From Streptomyces sp. SID12488 (GTDB taxonomy: Bacteria; Actinomycetota; Actinomycetes; Streptomycetales; Streptomycetaceae), in assembly GCF_010548275.1 (NCBI RefSeq), contig NZ_JAAGLT010000015.1, positions 62,001 through 126,000 on the forward strand: DNA of 64,000 bases, written 5' to 3'. Each line of letters starts with the position of its first letter. The first letter of the stretch is position 1. The notes under the pieces were generated by a model. That model had not been told where the DNA came from. It searched no databases and was given only the letters and a program-made list of their open reading frames with translations. A program made the translations under genes and the position numbers. Of this stretch, positions 52,374-59,579 are shown in pieces.

Positions 52374-53045
52374 ATGTGGGGACGTAGTCGTGCCAGACGC
52401 CAGCGGCAGGCCGAAGGGCTGGCAGCTGTCGCCGGTCCCGTCGAGGCGGCCGACGCGGCTCTCCAGACCCTGCTGGAGCTGCGACGGGCGGCACGTGGCG
52501 AGCTGGCGCGGATCGAGGCGCTGCTCGACCGGGGAGACGGACTCCCTTCGGACACCATCCGCGAGCAGACGCTCGGCGCGATGAGTGTCTTCGCCGACCT
52601 GGACGGCGTTTCCCAGCGTTACCACGAGGTCCGTACCGCGACCGTCGAGGCGGCCGAGCACGGTGTCGAGGTGGCCGTGCCCTGGCTGGGGGCGCTCGGC
52701 GAGCAGGTCAGGTCGATGACCGGGCTGGGGGAGACCTTCGCCGGAGTCGGTGAGTCCCTGGCCTATCTCCGCGAGCGCACCGAACGACTGCGCGCCGGCC
52801 TGGCCCCGCTGCGCCAGGGGGCCCACGAGGCCCTGCAGGCCGCCCAGGACGAGCTGACCGCCGCCCAGGGCGCCGACGGCTGGCACGCCTGGCGCACGGA
52901 CCTCACCTCCCTGAGCGACCGGCTGACCGAACTGGACGGGGGCCGCGTCACACCGACGGCCCGACGCAAGGTCAGCGACCACTACCGCGAGCTGGAGCGG
53001 GAGGTGACGCAGCTGAGGGGGGTGATGGCTGCGGCGCCTCGGTGA
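52374..53045 (+). CDS. conserved hypothetical protein between cdsA and rlmN
   Basis: The 223-aa protein starts at the ATG giving MWGRSRARR, with GGAAGG about 10 nt upstream; the in-frame GTG three codons earlier is too close to it. Long amphipathic helices dominate (ADAALQTLLELRRAARGELARIEALLDRG, ERTERLRAGLAPLRQGAHEAL). It is probably coiled coil and cytosolic. A gene of this type stands in this position in other Streptomyces. Function unknown. Confidence 0.82.
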   Translation: MWGRSRARRQRQAEGLAAVAGPVEAADAALQTLLELRRAARGELARIEALLDRGDGLPSDTIREQTLGAMSVFADLDGVSQRYHEVRTATVEAAEHGVEVAVPWLGALGEQVRSMTGLGETFAGVGESLAYLRERTERLRAGLAPLRQGAHEALQAAQDELTAAQGADGWHAWRTDLTSLSDRLTELDGGRVTPTARRKVSDHYRELEREVTQLRGVMAAAPR

Positions 53046-53145
53046 GTACGTACAGCACGCGCTGAGCTGGGTTTTTCTCTCCGCGCCGCACGTTGTCCAC
53101 AGGGCGGCGAAGGGCTGTCCGGATGTCTGCGACACTGGTACGGCC

Positions 53146-53232
53146 ATGCCTAAGCCCGGAGAACTGGCAGTAATCCGGCAGCAAAACGGGCCCCCACCTG
53201 CGCGTATGGCGCCGGTAGAGGGCCCGTTTTGA
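53146..53232 (+). pseudogene. rlmN: first codons of rlmN, interrupted by AICE integration
   Basis: The frame begins MPKPGEL, identical to Streptomyces RlmN (23S rRNA A2503 methyltransferase) as I know it, but then diverges (AVIRQQNGPP...) and stops after 28 codons. Seven codons of rlmN are therefore followed by element DNA. The rest of rlmN, about 360 codons, must lie beyond the far end of the element. It needs a start supplied by the att sequence there. Confidence 0.8.
53182..53231 (+). terminator. 12-bp stem hairpin at the AICE left end
   Basis: CAAAACGGGCCC (53182-53193) and GGGCCCGTTTTG (53220-53231) are perfect complements around a 26-nt loop. Transcription from core DNA into the element, and from the element outward, would both meet this hairpin, so it may insulate the element. 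The sides carry A and T runs. Confidence 0.65.
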
Positions 53233-53449
53233 GCTGCTGGGCCGTCTCTGGGCCGTGCGGCTCCTGCTGGGTGGTCAAGCCCCCAGGCTTGGCGTACTGC
53301 GCTTACGCTCTCGCATCAACGCACTCTGTACCTGTAACAGTTGCGGTTCAGCTGTTGGTTGAGTTGCTTTTGTTCTCGTTTCGCATGTCGAAATCTATTG
53401 CAGATCTTTAGATGCTTGGGAGTTCCTAAGCTATGTTCACTTACGAGTT

Positions 53450-53472
53450 GGTTGCCAAGTTCCTTGGCAACC
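53450..53472. promoter_or_regulatory. perfect 10-bp palindrome in AT-rich DNA
   Basis: GGTTGCCAAG-TTC-CTTGGCAACC is a perfect inverted repeat with a 3-nt spacer. It sits in an AT-rich segment between attL and int. It could be an operator, an integrase or excisionase arm site, or part of a transfer locus. Confidence 0.45.
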
Positions 53473-53542
53473 TTCATTGGTTATTGCTTAATTGGATTTA
53501 AGAACGTGCTACCGTAATGGTCTGCAGTCCACAAGTGAAGGT

Positions 53543-53580
53543 GGGTCCCGTGCGAATCTTGGTGGAGGCACACGGGACCC
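53543..53580. terminator. 10-bp stem hairpin
   Basis: GGGTCCCGTG (53543-53552) pairs perfectly with CACGGGACCC (53571-53580) around an 18-nt loop. First of two tandem hairpins downstream of the leftward 47-aa gene. Confidence 0.6.
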
Positions 53581-53600
53581 GATAGCCAGACGTGGACCAT

Positions 53601-53631
53601 GAGAGCCCACCCGATGCTTGGGTGGGCTCTC
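53601..53631 (-). terminator. 12-bp stem terminator downstream of the 47-aa gene
   Basis: GAGAGCCCACCC (53601-53612) pairs perfectly with GGGTGGGCTCTC (53620-53631) around a 7-nt loop. It lies 23 bp past the stop of the leftward small gene at 53654. Confidence 0.75.
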
Positions 53632-53653
53632 GCTGCGTCTTCCCAGGTCAGTC

Positions 53654-53797
53654 CTACAGTTCGTCCTCTACGCGGATCGCGTAGTAGACAAGCTGCAGGA
53701 TGCTGACCATGAGCCGTGCGGGACGAAGTAGCCGTGTCCAGCAACGACGCTTGGTCTGCGCCGGCCTGGCCTCATCGGGCTCAGATCCGGACTGCAT
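53654..53797 (-). CDS. small membrane-associated protein (47 aa) next to int
   Basis: The ATG at 53797 is preceded (reading leftward) by GGGGAGG at good spacing. The 47-aa product starts MQSGSEPDEAR, is basic in the middle (KRRCWTRLLRPARL) and ends with a hydrophobic helix (MVSILQLVYYAI). It is followed by two hairpins. No family recognised. Confidence 0.5.
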   Translation of the reverse strand: MQSGSEPDEARPAQTKRRCWTRLLRPARLMVSILQLVYYAIRVEDEL

Positions 53798-54125
53798 GCG
53801 CCTAACCTCCCCTCTGGTGTCAGGGCTGCCAATTGGCGGCCATCCGTCAGGGATATCAAATACCGTACACCAGTGAGAGTGCCGGGAAGGCTGACGGAGT
53901 GCCCGTGTGTACCCACCACTTTCCATGCTCCGAATTTGGGGTTGCATGGACAGCCGATAATGGAAGTCGGCTGAAATGCGGAAACCGCAGGTCAGCTCAA
54001 AATGGAGTGCGGTCTTACTCTCTTGCCCCATGCAACCTTGACCTGCTCGGGCATCACGAGTGTGATGTGGGTCACGCAATATTTGTTGCGGATGACGGAG
54101 CTATCGGCTCGGGTTCACTCGACGG

Positions 54126-55388
54126 TCACTGGCGCCCTGGCGTGTGCCGGAGGGGACCGGGGCCGGGCAGGAATGCTCTGTCAACGGCATTCCTCGTACG
54201 CTCCTGACTCGACGGCATGAGGTGCGCGTACACGCGCAGTGTCAGCCCCGGGTCGGCGTGCCCCAGGTACTGACTTACTGCCTTGATGTTCTCCCCGGCG
54301 TCCAGTAGCGCGGACGCGTAGAAGTGCCTCAGTGCGTGCATGCCGTGCTCGCGCGCAGACGCGTACCTGCCGCCCTTCTCGGCTTCCGCGATCAGGCCTG
54401 CAGCAGCAAGCGCGCGCTTCCACTCCTGCACGTTGAAGTTGCTTCGCCAGACGATCCCGTTCGCGGTGTTCGTGAACAGGAGGCGAGCCGACACCATCGG
54501 GCCGTCCGGCTTGCGCCATGGCAGGGTTATCTCAACGGGCTTGTGCGCGTCCATGTGGGCCCGTATGGCTTCGGCCACCGAGGGCGGCAACGGTACGTCC
54601 CGCTCCTTGTTGCACTTCGGCGGGGCGAACACGGCCTTTCCCCGGATGAGCTTCACTTGCCGGACCACGTGCAGGGTGGCGCCATTGGGGTCGAGCGCGT
54701 CCTCAGCGAGTCCGACGATCTCCCCCTGGCGTAGCCCGCATCCCGCCCCGAGATTCACCATGGCCTGGTAGCGCTCGGGGAGCGCCGCGCGGACAGCATG
54801 CACCTGCGAGGGCAGCCACGGTACGACGCGCCGCTTCTCGACTGTCGGCGGGCGTACGGACTTTGCGCCGCACGGGTTCCGCGGCAACAGCCCATCGTCG
54901 ACAGCCGCGCTGAGCACTGCCCGTACGTCACCGTAGATGTTCCGCGCGTACGAGCCACTGACGGCGGGGTCCCTCTCCAGGACGCTCACGAGTTCCCGGA
55001 TGTGTTCGGGGCGGAACGAGTCCAGGGGGCGGGAGCCGAGTACCGGGAGGGCGTGAAGGCGCAGCCTCTGTTCGGTCACGATCTGACTCGACACGTCCGC
55101 GCTGTGGGTGGTGAGCCACTTCTCGGCATAGGTCTTGAAGGTGATCCGGGCGGCTTTCGGGTCGATGTAGTGACCGCTGTTCATGTCGGCCTCGATGCCC
55201 GTCAGCCACTGCTCGGCGAGCCGCTTCTGACGGTCAGGGAAGCTCTTGGACCTCTCGGTGCCGTCCGGCCCGATGTACCGGGCGCGGTAGCGGAGTCCGG
55301 CGCCGTAACGGTCGCTCTTGACTCGGTGGGTCTTGCCGTTGGTGTCGGTTTCGGTCTTGTACCAGCGGTCTTGGATGTGGCCTGCCAT
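54126..55388 (-). CDS. int: tyrosine recombinase (integrase) of the AICE
   Basis: The 420-aa protein starts at the ATG giving MAGHIQDRW, with GGGAAGG upstream. The N-terminal SAM-like core-binding domain occupies about 70-170. The catalytic domain has Arg in GCGLRQGE, the beta-hairpin Lys (CNKERDV), HALRHF (H-x-x-R), LGHADPGLT and the nucleophile Tyr in RVYAHL. It belongs to the AICE/pSAM2 type of integrase and sits next to the att site, with excisionase 88 bp upstream. It inserts the element, here into rlmN. Confidence 0.93.
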   Translation of the reverse strand: MAGHIQDRWYKTETDTNGKTHRVKSDRYGAGLRYRARYIGPDGTERSKSFPDRQKRLAEQWLTGIEADMNSGHYIDPKAARITFKTYAEKWLTTHSADVSSQIVTEQRLRLHALPVLGSRPLDSFRPEHIRELVSVLERDPAVSGSYARNIYGDVRAVLSAAVDDGLLPRNPCGAKSVRPPTVEKRRVVPWLPSQVHAVRAALPERYQAMVNLGAGCGLRQGEIVGLAEDALDPNGATLHVVRQVKLIRGKAVFAPPKCNKERDVPLPPSVAEAIRAHMDAHKPVEITLPWRKPDGPMVSARLLFTNTANGIVWRSNFNVQEWKRALAAAGLIAEAEKGGRYASAREHGMHALRHFYASALLDAGENIKAVSQYLGHADPGLTLRVYAHLMPSSQERTRNAVDRAFLPGPGPLRHTPGRQ

Positions 55389-55476
55389 GCGGGGGTGGTC
55401 CCTTCTGGGCATGGGAAGGGAGGGCCACGGTGTGGCCCTCCCCGGGGTGTTGAGCTGTGTGGTTGTGGCGGTGTTG

Positions 55477-55722
55477 TCAGGCGGCGGTCCGGTCGTCGGC
55501 CATGCATTGGGCGATGTAGGCGTGGACTACGGCGGGGTCGTAGCGCACGTGTTTGCCGATGCGGAAGCTGGGCGGGCCGGTGTTCTTCTTGCGCCACTGG
55601 TAGACGGTCTCTTTGGGCACCTTGAACAGCGTGGCGATGTCGTCGGGGGTGAGGTACTGGTCCGGGAGGCCACCTCGGAGGATGGCGCGAGGATCGGCCC
55701 GGACGGCGGCGGTCGCGTTCAC
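55477..55722 (-). CDS. xis: excisionase (Xis-like HTH protein)
   Basis: This 81-aa protein has a MerR/Xis winged helix: YLTPDDIATLFKVPKETVYQWRKKNTGPPSFRIGKHVRYDP. It lies immediately before int on the same strand, as in pSAM2-type elements. It directs excision with the integrase. Confidence 0.9.
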   Translation of the reverse strand: MNATAAVRADPRAILRGGLPDQYLTPDDIATLFKVPKETVYQWRKKNTGPPSFRIGKHVRYDPAVVHAYIAQCMADDRTAA

Positions 55723-55762
55723 TGAGTCCTCCGCAAGCTGGAATCACATTGCTCTGAGCCGC

Positions 55763-55813
55763 GACTCATCGCGACTCAGAGCAGGTTCGTGGGGGCTTGA
55801 GTCGCGATGAGTC
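55763..55813 (-). terminator. 16-bp inverted repeat after the replication genes
   Basis: GACTCATCGCGACTCA (55763-55778) pairs perfectly with its complement at 55798-55813 around a 19-nt loop. A second, overlapping hairpin (GCTCTGAG with CTCAGAGC, 55751-55782) would compete with it. It starts at the stop codon of the helicase gene and precedes xis. Terminator or regulatory switch. Confidence 0.6.
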
Positions 55814-57227
55814 ACGACTCCGGCAGATGTGGTTCGCGTTGGTTGAGCGTGATCCCGCTGTAGACGGCGACCTGTTGGCCGTAGGCGTCGCGGGGGCGGG
55901 TGCGGTTGAGCTGGGGGACCACGGAGAGCAGGTTGCGTCCGAAGACCTGTTTGGTGCCGGCGCGTACGCCGTTGTCCTCGGACCACTCGCGCCAGACGGT
56001 CCACAAGGTGTCGACGGGGACGGTGCAGGCGGGTCCGGTGGTGCAGCGTTCGCGGACGAATGCGCTGGTGGGTGAGGCGGTGTCCTGCATGGTGGTGACT
56101 GCTTCCCGGCTGGACTTGGGTTCGGTGATCCGGCCGGTGCGCTGGAGGCGGGCGAGTCCTTCGAGAGCCCAGTTGAGGATGCCGGGCATCTCCGCGATGA
56201 GCCTGTCCATGAGGGTGGGGTCTTCTTTGCCCAGCCACGACACCGTCATGTTGAGCAGCACGAACCGTTTGGCGATGACCCCGGAGGAGTCCCCGAAGTG
56301 CGGCAGTTCGTTGGACAGGATCATCAGACGGGTGGGGAGCTTGCCGGTCCACACGGCGCGGTACTTGCGGTCAACGTCGATCGTGTCCTCACCGGAGATG
56401 GTCAGCAGCCGTTCGACGACCTGACTGTTGTCGTTGCCGGACAGCCGGGCGTCGGAGATGACCCCGAGCGGCTTGCCGACCAGGGTGGACAGACCGAAAT
56501 TCGTGCCGAGTCCCGCGAGGGTGGGGCCGGCGAGATTCTCCTTGCCTACCAGCTCTTTCAGGACCCGGGCGATGGTGCCCTTGCCGGAACGCGTGGGACC
56601 GACCATGAGAAGAATCTTCTGCTGGTCGGTACGGCCGGACAGGACGTAGCCGAACCACTCCTGTACTGCCTGGATCGCGTCGGGGTCGTTCGGCCAGAGT
56701 TGCGCCAGGAAGTGTTCCCACGTCGGCGCCGTGGCGCCGGGATCGTAGGGGAAGGGCACGGACACGAGGTTGAAGAAGTCCGGGTTGTGCGGCAGCAGCG
56801 CGCGGTCCCGGATGCGCAACAGCCCGTTCTCACAGGCCACGATCGTCCCGTCCTCGCGCCCGTCGTTGCTGTCGAGCCAGGCGGGGGCGTCGGTGTCGGT
56901 GGGCAGGAGCGTGATGGACCCGAGCGCGTCCAGCAGGTTGCTGATCTTCGGTTTGGTGGGTGCCCAGTCGCGTTCCTCACTCTCGCCGTCCTTGGCGGGC
57001 GCCCGGTAGACGGCGTACTCAAGGCGCTCGTACATGGCCTTGCGCACCATGGCTTCGTCCAGCTCCCGCCAGCAGGTTCCCGTCCAGCGCATCCACGACG
57101 CCCGCCAGCGCCGGTAGACGAGCTGCCCCTCTCCGTTCTGCCAGTCGGGCAGCAGACGGCGGGCAACGGCCATCGGGTGGGACGGCGCGGGCAGTTCCTC
57201 GGTGTCGGTGTCGGGGTGGTTCGTCAT
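55812..57227 (-). CDS. D5/P4-like primase-helicase (AICE replication)
   Basis: The 471-aa protein starts at the ATG giving MTNHPDTDT, with GGAGG upstream. A D5_N-type region lies in the first 190 residues (CENGLLRIRDRALLPHNPDFF, WEHFLAQLWPNDPDAIQAVQEWFGYVLSG). A superfamily 3 helicase core follows: Walker A GPTRSGKGT (about 207-215), Walker B region PLGVISDARLSG, and a sensor part ILSNELPHFGDSSGVIAKRF. With the prim-pol upstream it replicates the excised element. It is coupled to the previous gene by ATGA. Confidence 0.88.
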   Translation of the reverse strand: MTNHPDTDTEELPAPSHPMAVARRLLPDWQNGEGQLVYRRWRASWMRWTGTCWRELDEAMVRKAMYERLEYAVYRAPAKDGESEERDWAPTKPKISNLLDALGSITLLPTDTDAPAWLDSNDGREDGTIVACENGLLRIRDRALLPHNPDFFNLVSVPFPYDPGATAPTWEHFLAQLWPNDPDAIQAVQEWFGYVLSGRTDQQKILLMVGPTRSGKGTIARVLKELVGKENLAGPTLAGLGTNFGLSTLVGKPLGVISDARLSGNDNSQVVERLLTISGEDTIDVDRKYRAVWTGKLPTRLMILSNELPHFGDSSGVIAKRFVLLNMTVSWLGKEDPTLMDRLIAEMPGILNWALEGLARLQRTGRITEPKSSREAVTTMQDTASPTSAFVRERCTTGPACTVPVDTLWTVWREWSEDNGVRAGTKQVFGRNLLSVVPQLNRTRPRDAYGQQVAVYSGITLNQREPHLPES

Positions 57228-57571
57228 GCTGCCGTCCTCCCTTCCGTGGTGGTGCGCAGCGGGCAGTGGTCGCGGTGGTCGGTGTGGTCGGTGATCAGGG
57301 CGAGCACATGGCGCTCGCCGAACGCTCGTCGGTCCCTGCCGCACAGGCACGTTGACGTGGCGGTGGGGGTGGCGCCGTACGGCGTGCGGATGGTCAGCCA
57401 GGCGATGGGGTAACGGCCGTCGCCGCGTGGCGCGTTCGGGCGAACGGCAAGGGGGACGCCTTCGGCGACCACCTTCGGTTCGCCCACGGCCGTTCGGGGT
57501 GCGGCCGGTTCGGCGGCGCGCGGGCGGTCGGTGGGTCCGGTGAAGCTCTTAGAGGGGGAGGGGGCGGTCAT
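57224..57571 (-). CDS. small zinc-finger-like protein (115 aa) between replication genes
   Basis: Both ends overlap neighbouring genes by ATGA, so it is a genuine operon member. The N-terminal part is Pro/Ala/Arg-rich. The C-terminal part has a Cys/His pattern (CLCGRD, then TDHTDHRDHCP) that could bind one zinc. Function unknown. Confidence 0.65.
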   Translation of the reverse strand: MTAPSPSKSFTGPTDRPRAAEPAAPRTAVGEPKVVAEGVPLAVRPNAPRGDGRYPIAWLTIRTPYGATPTATSTCLCGRDRRAFGERHVLALITDHTDHRDHCPLRTTTEGRTAA

Positions 57572-58491
57572 GCGGCCCTGCCCCGGGGCGAGTTGTGGGT
57601 GATGGACCAGTCCAGAGCACGTCGGATCACATCGTCGTAGTAGCGCTGAGACTCTGTGGCGTTGCCCCCCGCCGCCCCTCTAAGAGCCTCCTCGACCCGA
57701 ACGCGGGTGAGGTCGCCGGACGCGATGAACCGTCCCAGGGCGCGGGCGGCGCGCAGGAGTGTGGCGTTGCGGGTGCCGTCGGCGGCGGTGGCGACGCTGT
57801 GGACCTCGTTGGCGAACGCTACATCCGCATACCTGCCAGATTGCCCCGCTACGGGTCCCGAGGGGGCCCGTACGGGCTTGGGGGCCGGTTCCAGGATGCT
57901 CAGCAGCCATTCGGGCACCGGGGCCGCCACGGAGTCGCTGAGGGCTTCGTAGGGTCCGGCGGGGGTGGTGCTGCCCGCCGCGACGACGTATCCGCCGGCG
58001 GCGCGGGTGTCGACCAACGGGCCGATGGTTCCTGCGGTGTTGGTCAGCCGGACGCCCAACGGGGCGGCGAGGTACAGGTGCGATCCGCCGCTCGCGGTCC
58101 GCACCCGGTAGGTGTCGGGCACCCGGTGTCCGGCGCGCTCGCAGAGCGCCCCAAAGGTCGTCGCGCCGCAAGGCGTGTCCGAACTGCCCTTCCCGTTCTT
58201 GCCGTTGAGCTTGGGCATGTCCAGGTCGACGACCAATAGCCCGGAAGGGCCGGTGGCGATGCCGACGTTGTACGGGGCCCGCGACCAGGCAGCGCGAATG
58301 CGGTCGGGGTCGGTGGTCGCGCGCTGCTCCCACTTCCGGTGCCCTGCCGCGCACGGGCCGGTGCCGGGGCACGCGGCTTCACCGTGCAGGGCGGGGCGCT
58401 TGGTGCCGGGACGGAGGGGGAAGACGTGCCAGCCGCGTGCGGCAGCGTCCAGTGCCGCGCGCAGCAGCGCGGAACGGGGGTCATGGGTCAT
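57568..58491 (-). CDS. bifunctional DNA primase/polymerase (prim-pol)
   Basis: The 307-aa protein starts at the ATG giving MTHDPRSAL. An N-terminal prim-pol domain covers residues 10-190: GWHVFPLRPGTKRPAL, the acidic site LLVVDLDMP (about 85-93), ASGGSHLYL (about 130-138) and GGYVVAAGS. The C-terminal helical part contains RNATLLRAARALGRFIASGDL, typical of such proteins in actinobacterial elements. Together with the helicase it marks the prim-pol replication type of AICE. Confidence 0.88.
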   Translation of the reverse strand: MTHDPRSALLRAALDAAARGWHVFPLRPGTKRPALHGEAACPGTGPCAAGHRKWEQRATTDPDRIRAAWSRAPYNVGIATGPSGLLVVDLDMPKLNGKNGKGSSDTPCGATTFGALCERAGHRVPDTYRVRTASGGSHLYLAAPLGVRLTNTAGTIGPLVDTRAAGGYVVAAGSTTPAGPYEALSDSVAAPVPEWLLSILEPAPKPVRAPSGPVAGQSGRYADVAFANEVHSVATAADGTRNATLLRAARALGRFIASGDLTRVRVEEALRGAAGGNATESQRYYDDVIRRALDWSITHNSPRGRAA

Positions 58492-58559
58492 GCTGGATGC
58501 CTCCACAGGTCTGTTGAGGGCAGGTGGATCAGGGCGGCCCCGGATTCTTTGGCGAGATG

Positions 58560-58904
58560 CGGGGGCTGCCCTGTCTGTTGCTGGATGTGAGCGAGGGGGA
58601 TGGCGTGGCCGAGGACGTGATCAGTGCTCGTCTGCACGCGAGAGTTCGGCGGGACTTCCCGGATGCCGACGTTGCGCGGGGAGTGGTCGGTGCCCTGCGT
58701 GTGCTGGCCGACGAACTCGCCAACTCACGGCAGGACACGGAGCGGCTCTTGGCTGCGGCTGTGCTGAGTGCCGCCGGGGACGTCGACCAGTTCCGTGCGG
58801 CGATCCGCCTCGCACGGGCGGACTGGCGCGATCTCCTCATGGCGGGAGAGCTGGGTCACGGGAATTGGCCGCACGTGCTCGATGAGGAACTGGGTTCCCC
58901 GTAG
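58560..58904 (+). CDS. conserved small hypothetical protein on the opposite strand
   Basis: It starts at the ATG giving MRGLPCLLL or slightly upstream at 58524. The 114-aa protein has a helical C-terminal part (ERLLAAAVLSAAGDVDQFRAAIRLARADWRDLLMAGEL) of a type I associate with small hypothetical proteins in Streptomyces genomes. It is the only rightward gene in this part of the element. Function unknown. Confidence 0.65.
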   Translation, partial: RGLPCLLLDVSEGDGVAEDVISARLHARVRRDFPDADVARGVVGALRVLADELANSRQDTERLLAAAVLSAAGDVDQFRAAIRLARADWRDLLMAGELGHGNWPHVLDEELGSP

Positions 58905-58911
58905 CTGTCGG

Positions 58912-59376
58912 TCAGCCGTAGAACTTGTTGCGCTTGATGACTGCCTTGCGGATGTTGACCGTGGTCCCGCCCTGGTGGCTGCTCGCGCTGAAGACCTGGA
59001 CGGCGATCCAGCCGCCGAAGATGACGGCGGCCAGGGTGATGAGCTGGGTGACGAACGCGGTCAGGGCCGCGATGAACGTGGTGAGCAGCAGCAGTCCGCC
59101 GCACACCGCGAGGAATCCGACACCCCCGAGGGCGACGTTCACCGCCGCGCGGGAGACGGCCGGCGGGGCGGCGACCGGTTCGGGCCGCACGGGGTCGATG
59201 GCGTAGCCGGTGACGACCCGCCCGTCCGGCAGGACGATGGACGCGACCGCCGGGACGGTGCCCGGCTGGACGGGAACGAGCGGCGCCGGAACGGCGACCA
59301 GGGGCTGTATCGGGGTGGGGTGGTGGACGTCCAGGGCCCGCTGTTCGGGCGCGGGTTGGGTGTGGTCGGGGTACAT
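58912..59376 (-). CDS. Spd-like hydrophobic spread protein
   Basis: The 154-aa protein has a Pro-rich N-terminal half and two adjacent membrane helices (GGVGFLAVCGGLLLLTTFIAAL and LITLAAVIFGGWIAVQVF). It ends in a basic tail (NIRKAVIKRNKFYG). Small hydrophobic proteins next to traB in Streptomyces plasmids and AICEs serve intramycelial plasmid spreading (Spd proteins), which is the likely role. Confidence 0.68.
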   Translation of the reverse strand: MYPDHTQPAPEQRALDVHHPTPIQPLVAVPAPLVPVQPGTVPAVASIVLPDGRVVTGYAIDPVRPEPVAAPPAVSRAAVNVALGGVGFLAVCGGLLLLTTFIAALTAFVTQLITLAAVIFGGWIAVQVFSASSHQGGTTVNIRKAVIKRNKFYG

Positions 59377-59400
59377 GCGGAATCCCTTCCGGCGGTAGGC

Positions 59401-59579
59401 CAGGGAGGTAGGGACACCCCCTGACGGATGGGCTGTGGAGGGGGTTTCAGGGGTCTGACCTGCAGTGCCTCCCTGACTCCCTGACGATCATTTGTGCAGG
59501 TCAGAGCCGGGGATGTGGGGCAGGGAGGGGGTTGGGGGTGTATCCCCGCCTCCCTGCCGTGAGAGGGTGCGCCTCCCTG
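59401..59579. repeat. five copies of CCTCCCTG in both orientations next to traB
   Basis: CCTCCCTG occurs at 59468-59475, 59549-59556 and 59572-59579, and its complement CAGGGAGG at 59401-59408 and 59521-59528. A related TCCCTGAC stands at 59478-59485. All lie between the translocase gene and the Spd-like gene. Streptomyces TraB proteins recognise clusters of 8-bp repeats (clt/TRS) near traB, so this may be the transfer locus. Confidence 0.5.
59521..59556 (-). terminator. hairpin after the translocase gene
   Basis: CAGGGAGG-GG (59521-59530) pairs with CC-(G)-CCTCCCTG (59545-59556) across a short loop. It is a possible terminator beyond the leftward traB-like gene stop. It is also part of the repeat cluster. 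Confidence 0.45.

Larger units (their letters stand above)
53166..54125. other. integrase-proximal end of the AICE: attL, AT-rich arm region, hairpins and one small gene
   Basis: This holds the attL junction (at or just before 53,166), three hairpins, a very AT-rich segment (about 53,290-53,520) with a perfect palindrome, and a 47-codon gene at 53,654. From 53,800 to 54,125 I see no further supported gene. Confidence 0.5.
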
